The notes beneath the pieces are model-generated. The model searched no databases, had not been told where the DNA came from, and saw only the letters and a program-made list of their open reading frames with translations. The position numbers were made by a program, and so were the translations under genes. 64,000 bases of DNA from Abiotrophia defectiva ATCC 49176 (GTDB lineage Bacteria > Bacillota > Bacilli > Lactobacillales > Aerococcaceae), in contig NZ_CP146287.1 of NCBI RefSeq assembly GCF_037041345.1, positions 995,501 to 1,059,500 of the forward strand. Reading direction: 5' to 3'. Shown here in pieces: positions 57,468 through 64,000 of the stretch. Position 1 is the first letter of the stretch, and every line of letters begins with the position of its first letter.

Positions 57468-59285
57468 CTTGTCTTTTTCAGCCAGATAAGCCTCAATAAC
57501 TTGCATAAAGTCATAGCCATACTGTGATAATTTCTTCTGCCCCACACCTGAAATGGTCAGGAAGGCTGTTTCCGTCGTCGGGAAATGACGACACAAGGCG
57601 CGCAAGGTAGCATCCGAAAAAATAATAAAAGGTGGCACCTGATGCTTTTGAGCCAAATCATAGCGGACTTGCCGTAAACGCTCAAAGAGTACTTGGTCAT
57701 AAGCGTCGTGACTCTCATTGCCCCGTGCCTTGACTTGGCTCATCTTAGCAATACTCATTGCCAAAGTATGCTTAATACTTACTTGTTCCTGCCCCTTTAG
57801 CACCGGCTTAGCCTTAAAAGTTAGGTTGAGAATGGGATAGTCTTGGCCTACCATCTTAAGATAACCTTCTACCACCAAGGCACTAATATAACGCTTAATT
57901 TGAGCTTCTGGTATGTCTTTCATGAGACCATAAGTGGGCAGATCAGCCAGATATGTTCCTTTGATGTCTGCCTTCTGACTGCCCTTAAGGACCTCGGCCA
58001 CCTTAGTCAAACCATAGCGTTGGCCCATACGATAGACACAGGCTAGAATCTTTTGCGCAGGCACCGTAATATCAACCTGTTCCACTGTCGTCGTGCAATT
58101 GGTACAGGACTGACAATTTGTCTCATGTGGTGATTCACCAAAGTAACGTAACATAAAGCCCCGCAAACACTGAGTAGTTCGGCAATAGTCAATCATTTCA
58201 TTGAGTTTCTGGCGTCCGATTGGATCGCCACCTTGTTCAATCAGGTAGACATTGGTCATAATGTCGCGGTCTGAATAGAACAAGGTACAACGAGAGTCTT
58301 CCCCATCACGGCCAGCACGGCCTGCTTCCTGATAGTAGGATTCCAAATCCTTAGGCATAGCATAATGAATGACCTGACGCACATTGGATTTATCAATCCC
58401 CATACCAAAGGCATTAGTTGCCACCACCACCTGAATCTCATCAAATTGAAAGGCGCGTTGAGCAGCGTGTCGATCTAACATGTCCATTCCAGCATGGTAG
58501 GGTCTGGCCTGTATTCCGGCCTGATTTAGCTTACTAGCGACAGACTCCACGTCTTTGCGTGTAGCGCAATAGACGATGCTGGGCTCGCCACTGGCCAATA
58601 ATTCCTTTAGCCTTCTCATTTTATCTCCTGGTTCTTCCAAGGCAAAGAAAAGATTTGGCCGGTCAAAGCCCGTTACCATTTCAAAGGGCTTTTGCAGCCC
58701 TAAATAATGGACAATGTCTTGCCTAACCTGTTGCGTGGCTGTCGCCGTAAAAGCCGCCATAATCGGTCGTTTGGCTAGATAGTTTAGCAAATGAGGAATG
58801 GCTTGGTAAGAAGGACGAAAGTCATTGCCCCATTGGGAGATACAGTGAGCTTCATCCACCGCCACTAAACTAACCTCTAATTGGCTGACTAAGTTCAAAA
58901 AATAGTCATTTGACAGGCGCTCTGGCGCAATATAGGCTAATTTGACTCGCCCACTTCTTAGGGCCGTTACTGCTTGACGATTTTCTTCCAAGCTTTGCCC
59001 ACTATTAATCAGTACGGCAGGTATGCCCATGGCTTCCAAGCTAGAAACTTGATCTTGCATTAGCGAAATAAGCGGCGAAATCACCAAGGTAACCCCTGGC
59101 ATCAACATAGCTGGCACTTGAAAGCAGAGAGACTTACCGGCAGATGTTGGCATAATGGCCATAGCATCCCGTCCAGATAGAATGGCATCAATAATGGCTT
59201 CTTGACCAGGACGAAAATGATCATACCCATAGTAGGCTTTTAGAACCCCCATTTTGGTTTGGGGTGCCAATTCAAGGGAATGCAT
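57465..59285 (-). CDS. recQ: ATP-dependent DNA helicase RecQ
   Basis: 3'-5' DNA helicase of 606 residues used in recombination and repair. The helicase motifs are MPTSAGKSLCFQVPA (Walker A), VDEAHCISQWGNDFRPSY (DEAH box and aromatic loop) and QEAGRAGRDGEDS (motif VI). The RecQ zinc-binding region (C-x16-C..C-x2-C, QSCTNC) and the RQC and HRDC domains follow. It lies 41 bases after galM-like gene, without an evident terminator. Confidence 0.95.
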   Translation of the reverse strand: MHSLELAPQTKMGVLKAYYGYDHFRPGQEAIIDAILSGRDAMAIMPTSAGKSLCFQVPAMLMPGVTLVISPLISLMQDQVSSLEAMGIPAVLINSGQSLEENRQAVTALRSGRVKLAYIAPERLSNDYFLNLVSQLEVSLVAVDEAHCISQWGNDFRPSYQAIPHLLNYLAKRPIMAAFTATATQQVRQDIVHYLGLQKPFEMVTGFDRPNLFFALEEPGDKMRRLKELLASGEPSIVYCATRKDVESVASKLNQAGIQARPYHAGMDMLDRHAAQRAFQFDEIQVVVATNAFGMGIDKSNVRQVIHYAMPKDLESYYQEAGRAGRDGEDSRCTLFYSDRDIMTNVYLIEQGGDPIGRQKLNEMIDYCRTTQCLRGFMLRYFGESPHETNCQSCTNCTTTVEQVDITVPAQKILACVYRMGQRYGLTKVAEVLKGSQKADIKGTYLADLPTYGLMKDIPEAQIKRYISALVVEGYLKMVGQDYPILNLTFKAKPVLKGQEQVSIKHTLAMSIAKMSQVKARGNESHDAYDQVLFERLRQVRYDLAQKHQVPPFIIFSDATLRALCRHFPTTETAFLTISGVGQKKLSQYGYDFMQVIEAYLAEKDK

Positions 59286-59326
59286 ATGTCTAGCCTCGCT
59301 TTCTGCTAATTCCTAAATTTCTTGTC

Positions 59327-60208
59327 TTAGTTTTTCTTAGTAAAAGTCAGGGTGTAGTCATGGGTGGATACATTGGATGGTCCCACTTCGATGACCTGGT
59401 ATTTTTCTGGCCACTGGCCACTGGTCTCACTGCTATCCGCAATGCCTGCCCATGGTTCTAGGCAGACAAATGGTGCTTTAGCAGGATACGGAGACCAAAT
59501 CCCCACAAAGGTCATGCCATGATGGCTGAGTCCGATGCTTGCCTGGGCGTCTTCTAGAAGCAACTCAGTCTCTGGCTTGATTTGATAGATGAGCGCATCC
59601 TTTTTAAATGTCTTGTGACTAAGCTCCATTCGACTCAACTCTTGGTAGCGTGCCTTATTAAGCTCAATTAAGCCACTGGCTATATCTAGGGGGATATGGC
59701 GCAACATCTCTTGCGGTTGGAAGCTAAGGTATACCTCATCAAACTCGTCCTTATCATTTTGGCAGACATTAAAGGCCGGATGTCCCCCAATGTTATAGTA
59801 TAATACCTGGCTAGCATTAGGATTGTGGACCGTATAAGAAACAGTCAAACCTGGGCCAGACAAAATATAGGAGACTTGCAGCACAAAGTCAAAAGGATAA
59901 AGGGCTTTGGTCTCATCATTTGATGTAAGTTCAAAGGTAACCGCTTGTTGCGACTGAGCAATGACACGAAAGTAACTATCTCTAGCAAAACCATGACGTG
60001 GTAAGTGATAGTCTTGCCCTTGATAGGAGACAGCCCCTTCCTTTAAGCTACCCACAATCGGAAAGAGAATGGGTGCCTGACGTCCCCAGTAGTTGGGATC
60101 CCCTTGCCAGATGAATTCATAAGCAGACGCACGGTCCAAGACAGAGGTCAATTCAGCCCCCATCTCCTTAATTTTTACAATCACTTGCTCATTCTCTAGT
60201 TGTATCAT
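59327..60208 (-). CDS. aldose 1-epimerase family protein
   Basis: Galactose mutarotase-like protein of 293 residues, closer to the LacX/YihR-type group than to GalM. Features are PILFPIVGSLKEG, LPRHGFARDSYF, NIGGHPAFNV (the catalytic His region) and the C-terminal FVCLEPWAGIADS, with a Glu that would act as base. It probably epimerises a sugar at C1, but the substrate is unknown. It lies 35 bases after hslU in the same direction. Confidence 0.85.
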   Translation of the reverse strand: MIQLENEQVIVKIKEMGAELTSVLDRASAYEFIWQGDPNYWGRQAPILFPIVGSLKEGAVSYQGQDYHLPRHGFARDSYFRVIAQSQQAVTFELTSNDETKALYPFDFVLQVSYILSGPGLTVSYTVHNPNASQVLYYNIGGHPAFNVCQNDKDEFDEVYLSFQPQEMLRHIPLDIASGLIELNKARYQELSRMELSHKTFKKDALIYQIKPETELLLEDAQASIGLSHHGMTFVGIWSPYPAKAPFVCLEPWAGIADSSETSGQWPEKYQVIEVGPSNVSTHDYTLTFTKKN

Positions 60209-60243
60209 GGATATACCTCCTCAAATCTCGTTATGCGAGTTGC

Positions 60244-61632
60244 TTATAAGATATAGTGGCTTAAATCAGGACTTTCTACTATTTTATCTAAACGTTGACT
60301 GACATAGGCCCCATTAATCTCAATACGGCCCATGTTCATATCCGCGGCTTCATAGAGTAATTCCTCTAAGACGGTCTCGACAATAGTATGGAGACGACGA
60401 GCCCCAATATTATCGGTTGACTCATTTAATAGCACCGCGTATTCCGCCATTTTATCAATGGCAGATTCCGTGAAGATAACTTCTACCCCTTCAGTTGCTA
60501 GCATGGCTTGATATTGATGCAAAATAGCGTGAGCTGGCTCTTGCAGGATACGGCGGAAATCATCCACCTTAAGGTCGGTCAACTGGACACGGATTGGGAA
60601 GCGGCCTTGTAATTCAGGAATTAAATCAGAAGGTTTGGCCACATGGAAGGCACCCGATCCAATAAAGAGAATATGATCAGTTGAAATAATACCATACTTA
60701 GTCTGAACGTCACTTCCTTCGACAATCGGAAGAATGTCACGTTGGACCCCTTGGCGACTAACTTCTCCTCCATGGTTGGAAGAAGTCGCAATCTTATCGA
60801 TCTCGTCGATAAAAATAATCCCGCTGTTTTGAGCCAGTTCTAAAGCCTGTTGGTTGATATCATCCTGATTAACTAGGTGATCTGACTCTTCTTCTGTCAG
60901 TAATTCAAGGGCTTCCTTGACGGTCACACTGCGTTTGATTTTTTTCTTAGGACGTAAGTTTTGGAACTCGGATTGGACGTCCATCATTTGTTCCATCATA
61001 GGGTTTAAGTTGTTGAGTTGCAGTTTCTTCTCTTCTAACTCAATGGTGACTTCCTTGTCATTAAGTAAGCCTTGACGCAATTGCTCCTTGATTTGGCGGC
61101 GACTGACCTTAATGTCATCTGTCACCACTTCCTGAGGTTCCTCCTGGCTTTGAGTCATTTGTTGCAACATAGCCATAAAATCATTAGGTTGGGCCTGTTG
61201 TTTTTTCTCTTGTTTAATACCAGGTTTCAGAGCCTTTGCTAGACGGGTCAAGGCACGCTCATAGGCCTCTTCTCTCACTTCTTGATGTTTAATCTTCTTG
61301 ACCATGCGAATGCTGGCTTCAACCAAGTCACGTACCATGGCCTCTACGTCACGACCAACATAACCGATTTCGGTATACTTGGTCGCTTCTACTTTGACAA
61401 AAGGAGCATTGGCAATTTCAGCCAAGCGTCGCGCAATCTCGGTCTTCCCGACCCCAGTTGGCCCAATCATCAAGATGTTCTTTGGCTTTACTTCAGCCTG
61501 CATATCAGGGTCTAACTTGAGACGGCGCAGACGATTGCGCAAAGCAATAGCAATGGCACGTTTGGCTTCATCTTGTCCGATAATGTATTTATTTAACTCA
61601 TTGACAACATAACGTGGTGTTAATTGACTCAT
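60244..61632 (-). CDS. hslU: HslU (ClpY) ATPase subunit
   Basis: AAA+ unfoldase that feeds the HslV protease. Walker A is GPTGVGKTE (57-65), Walker B is GIIFIDEIDKI, and the I-domain (about 110-240) is a Lys/Gln/Glu-rich insert. The C-terminal end YIL is typical for docking to HslV. An in-frame TTG at 61638 has AAGGG five bases upstream, while the ATG used (61632) is eleven bases away, so the start is uncertain by two codons. It has 462 residues and is downstream of hslV by 41 bases. Confidence 0.94.
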   Translation of the reverse strand: MSQLTPRYVVNELNKYIIGQDEAKRAIAIALRNRLRRLKLDPDMQAEVKPKNILMIGPTGVGKTEIARRLAEIANAPFVKVEATKYTEIGYVGRDVEAMVRDLVEASIRMVKKIKHQEVREEAYERALTRLAKALKPGIKQEKKQQAQPNDFMAMLQQMTQSQEEPQEVVTDDIKVSRRQIKEQLRQGLLNDKEVTIELEEKKLQLNNLNPMMEQMMDVQSEFQNLRPKKKIKRSVTVKEALELLTEEESDHLVNQDDINQQALELAQNSGIIFIDEIDKIATSSNHGGEVSRQGVQRDILPIVEGSDVQTKYGIISTDHILFIGSGAFHVAKPSDLIPELQGRFPIRVQLTDLKVDDFRRILQEPAHAILHQYQAMLATEGVEVIFTESAIDKMAEYAVLLNESTDNIGARRLHTIVETVLEELLYEAADMNMGRIEINGAYVSQRLDKIVESPDLSHYIL

Positions 61633-61673
61633 AATCAATTCATCCCTTCTATTATAATAGCAAGTCAGCCCTC

Positions 61674-62198
61674 TTAGGCTTCTTCCACACGGATTTGGTC
61701 ATTGGTGAAGACATCAATCTCACTAGCAATTTGCAAGGCTTGCTTGGCAATGTCTACGGCACTCAATTCAGGCGCGTTACGCTTGAGAGCACGGGCTGCT
61801 GCTAAGGCATAGTTACCCCCAGAGCCAATAGTCAAAATCCCATCATCTGGCTCAATGACTTCACCGGTCCCACTGACCATGAGGAGATTCTCTTTATCCA
61901 TAACGATTAGTAGAGCTTCTAGCTTCTGTAAAGTACGATCAGAACGCCAAGATTTGGCTAGTTCGACAGCCGCTCTGGTCAATTGTCCTTGGTGCTCACT
62001 GAGCTTTGTCTCGAACATTTCTGATAAGGTGATAGCGTCCGCTACACCACCTGCAAAGCCAACTAGAACTTGGTTATGATAAATGCGTCGAATCTTGCGG
62101 GCAGAGCCTTTCATAATGACTTGTTGGCCCATGGTAATTTGGCCATCACCAGCCATGGCTAGTTGATTATCTTTTTTTACAGCACAAATTGTTGTCAT
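61674..62198 (-). CDS. hslV: HslV (ClpQ) protease subunit
   Basis: Proteasome-related threonine protease of 174 residues. The ATG at 62198 puts Thr2 directly after Met ([12 protein letters not shown]), the expected catalytic N-terminal Thr after Met removal. AAAGGAAGTGA stands in front; an in-frame GTG at 62207 would overlap that ribosome site. [23 protein letters not shown] and [10 protein letters not shown] match the family. It follows xerC by 24 bases and precedes hslU. Confidence 0.95.
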   Translation of the reverse strand: MTTICAVKKDNQLAMAGDGQITMGQQVIMKGSARKIRRIYHNQVLVGFAGGVADAITLSEMFETKLSEHQGQLTRAAVELAKSWRSDRTLQKLEALLIVMDKENLLMVSGTGEVIEPDDGILTIGSGGNYALAAARALKRNAPELSAVDIAKQALQIASEIDVFTNDQIRVEEA

Positions 62199-62222
62199 GA
62201 TGGTCACTTCCTTTTAACGTGA

Positions 62223-63131
62223 TTATTTATCTTGCTTAGCTTGTTTAGCTCTAGGATGAGCTTTAAGGTATTGGCTGCGCAATTGGTCTTTAGTTACATG
62301 CGTATAAATTTGGGTTGAACTGAGGTTGGCGTGGCCCAAGAGTTCTTGAACCGTTCTCAGATCTGCCCCTTTATTGAGCAAATGCGTAGCAAAAGAATGC
62401 CGCAATTTGTGGGGATAAATCTTCAAGTTCATAGCTTGTTCTTGAACCAAACTGTTAAGTCGCGTCCGAATCTGTCTAGGTGTCATTTGAGCACCCTTGT
62501 CAGTCAGTAGCAGGTATTGACTCTTCTTAGAGTCTATTTTTGGTCTTAGATGCGTTAAATAATCGCGAATGGCTTGGGTTGCCGAATCACCCAAGGGGAC
62601 GATACGCTCCTTATTTCCCTTCCCTAGAACACGAATAAGTTGTACCTCTAAGTTGAGGCGATCTAAGCTCAATTCGCTCAGTTCGCTGACCCGCATACCG
62701 GTCGCATAGAGAACTTCTAGAAGCATTCGGTCACGCCAGGCCGCATCATCTTCCCGCTTATATAGGGAATCAAAGAGTTGAGTCAGTTCTTCTTCATAGA
62801 AGAATTGTGGTAAAGTCTTTTTCTTTACCTGATACTGAACCAATTCCATGGGATTAGTCTCAAGCCATCCCTGGCTTAAGCAGTAGGTAAAAAATGACCG
62901 TAGACTGGATAATTTACGGCGGATACTAGTCTTTGCATAGGCTTGTTCATTGAGATAAGCCAAATAGAGTCTAACATCTTGATAGGCAATTTGCTTCAAA
63001 TCGCCGCCACCGCTAGTCTCAATAAAAGACTGAAAAGCCACTAAGTCTTGTTGATAGGCAACTAGGGTCTTCTGGGAATAGCGTCTTTCAACACTGATAT
63101 ATTGGAGAAAACGCGCAATAGCATCTTGCAT
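62223..63131 (-). CDS. xerC: tyrosine recombinase XerC
   Basis: Site-specific recombinase that resolves chromosome dimers. The catalytic residues are R147, K171, H241, R244, H267 and Y276, in ATGMRVSELS, GKGNKER, HKLRHSFATHLL and LLGHANLSSTQIYTHV. The ATG at 63131 gives 302 residues, the family's length; a longer in-frame start at 63218 is not needed. Gene order topA-xerC-hslV-hslU is the standard Firmicutes order. It is separated from topA by a terminator. Confidence 0.94.
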   Translation of the reverse strand: MQDAIARFLQYISVERRYSQKTLVAYQQDLVAFQSFIETSGGGDLKQIAYQDVRLYLAYLNEQAYAKTSIRRKLSSLRSFFTYCLSQGWLETNPMELVQYQVKKKTLPQFFYEEELTQLFDSLYKREDDAAWRDRMLLEVLYATGMRVSELSELSLDRLNLEVQLIRVLGKGNKERIVPLGDSATQAIRDYLTHLRPKIDSKKSQYLLLTDKGAQMTPRQIRTRLNSLVQEQAMNLKIYPHKLRHSFATHLLNKGADLRTVQELLGHANLSSTQIYTHVTKDQLRSQYLKAHPRAKQAKQDK

Positions 63132-63237
63132 AAGACCACCGACTTCCATTCTTTCTATGTCTTTTAGTGTATCACTTTTTTGCTTTTGAAGCGACTGCCC
63201 CGCCTCATTTACTCTCATTTGTTAAGAATTGATAAAC

Positions 63238-63270
63238 AAAAAGAGATTAAACCGAGGTTTAATCTCTTTC
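63238..63270 (-). terminator. terminator after topA
   Basis: On the minus strand AAAGAGATTAAACC pairs with GGTTTAATCTCTTT with a very short loop, followed by Ts. Confidence 0.92.
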
Positions 63271-63289
63271 ATGCCGGCAAGGGACTCAC

Positions 63290-64000
63290 TTACTTTTGAA
63301 TATCTTCTTGATAGTCACAGTGACTGCAAGCAACTTGTTTGCCCTTGCGACTTGTTTTTTCTACTAGATAGTGTTGGCAGACTGGGCAGTCGCGACCAAC
63401 TGGCTTATCCCAAGAGACAAAGTCACAGTCAGGATATCGATTACAGCCAAAGAAGAGCCGATTCTTCTTGGATTGGCGTTCGACCACTTGGCCCTGATGA
63501 CACTGCGGACAGGTCACCCCAATGGTTTTGACGATTGCTTCTGTATGGCGGCAATCTGGGAAATTGCTGCAAGCATAGAACTTACCAAAACGGCCAATCT
63601 TAATGACCATATCGTGGCCACATTCAGGACAGGCAAAACCAGCTGGCTCATCCTTGATATCAATCTTAGCTACTTCTTCTTCGGCCTTGGTTAAATTGCC
63701 TTTAAAGCCTTCATAGAAGGATTCTAGGACTTGAACCCACTGGAACTCGCCTTCTTCAATAGCATCTAGTTCCGTTTCTAAGCCAGCCGTAAACTCGGTA
63801 TTCACGATATTAGGGAAATAACTAGTCATGAGATTATTGACAATCTCGCCTAGTTCAGTTGGTTCAAACCGCTTGGCTACCATTTTGACATAGTAACGCT
63901 TGCGCAGAGTTTCAATCGTTGGTGAATAGGTAGATGGACGGCCAATCCCCTTTTCTTCTAAGACCTTAACCAAGGAAGCTTCGTTGTAACGAGCAGGTGG
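63290..64000 (-). CDS. topA: DNA topoisomerase I, C-terminal part (partial)
   Basis: Type IA topoisomerase that relaxes negative supercoils; only the last 236 residues are in the window and the gene continues past 64000. The visible part begins [18 protein letters not shown] and includes [18 protein letters not shown], then [13 protein letters not shown]. Three zinc-finger domains of the topoisomerase I type follow ([31 protein letters not shown]...CNRYPDC, CPVC...CSHC). Confidence 0.95.
   Translation of the reverse strand, partial: PPARYNEASLVKVLEEKGIGRPSTYSPTIETLRKRYYVKMVAKRFEPTELGEIVNNLMTSYFPNIVNTEFTAGLETELDAIEEGEFQWVQVLESFYEGFKGNLTKAEEEVAKIDIKDEPAGFACPECGHDMVIKIGRFGKFYACSNFPDCRHTEAIVKTIGVTCPQCHQGQVVERQSKKNRLFFGCNRYPDCDFVSWDKPVGRDCPVCQHYLVEKTSRKGKQVACSHCDYQEDIQK

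Overview
This 64 kb window is a chromosomal core segment of a low-to-mid GC Gram-positive coccus or rod of the order Lactobacillales. The evidence is AGGAGG-type ribosome sites, an hrcA-grpE-dnaK-dnaJ operon with CIRCE sites, plsY divergent from parE-parC, an LPXTG surface protein and mixed-acid fermentation genes. Gene content would suit Aerococcaceae (for example an Abiotrophia-like organism), but that placement is an inference from gene order and composition only. I see no rRNA, tRNA, CRISPR array, insertion sequence or prophage.

Layout. 1-6840: frr, panE, then the rimP-nusA-rnpM-ylxQ-infB-rbfA operon. 6841-13715: ppc, truB, ribF, hemW and a YitT-family membrane protein. 13716-18655: heat-shock operon hrcA-grpE-dnaK-dnaJ, with two CIRCE operators flanking its promoter. 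18656-28440: lepA, a zinc alcohol dehydrogenase, a sirtuin, an ABC-F ATPase, adhE, msrA and a GNAT acetyltransferase. From 28439 nearly everything is on the minus strand: an XRE/TPR regulator, an Fe-S-fold protein, an envelope cluster (VanY carboxypeptidase, YdcF-like protein, membrane GDPD), PhnA-like and thioredoxin-like proteins, an LPXTG protein, a GNAT-thermonuclease-CapA operon, and an orphan mannose-type PTS IIB divergent from an AraC regulator. 40634-44910: nrdH under tandem NrdR boxes, and a predicted tryptophan ABC transporter operon (trpX-trpY-trpZ) that also carries an S66 peptidase. 44917-52040: rqcH-like NFACT gene, ppaC-tlpA, pflA and pflB. 52040-57420: parC-parE with divergent plsY. 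57465-64000: xerC-hslV-hslU-galM-recQ and the 3' part of topA.

The most interesting signal is the 345-base leader of the tryptophan transporter operon (44572-44916, minus strand). It encodes a 17-residue leader peptide with two Trp codons (MFQSQTQATKYWQFWHR), preceded by a Shine-Dalgarno sequence and a sigma-A-like promoter. A chain of short complementary segments based on CATAGA/TCTATG follows, and the leader ends in an intrinsic terminator just before trpX. The segments can pair as 1:2, 3:4 plus terminator, or as 2:3, 4:5 (antiterminator), which is the logic of ribosome-mediated attenuation. I see no T-box motif there, although T-boxes are the usual solution for such genes in Firmicutes.

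Other regulatory structure: TTCACAA/TTGTGAA motifs recur upstream of the zinc ADH, adhE and pflB, suggesting a shared redox (Rex or CRP/FNR-type) control of fermentation. adhE also has a near-consensus cre site. The rimP operon has a terminator-like leader hairpin. The genes together describe a fermentative, heterotrophic metabolism (Pfl, AdhE, zinc ADH, PEP carboxylase) beside translation, replication and stress-response housekeeping.
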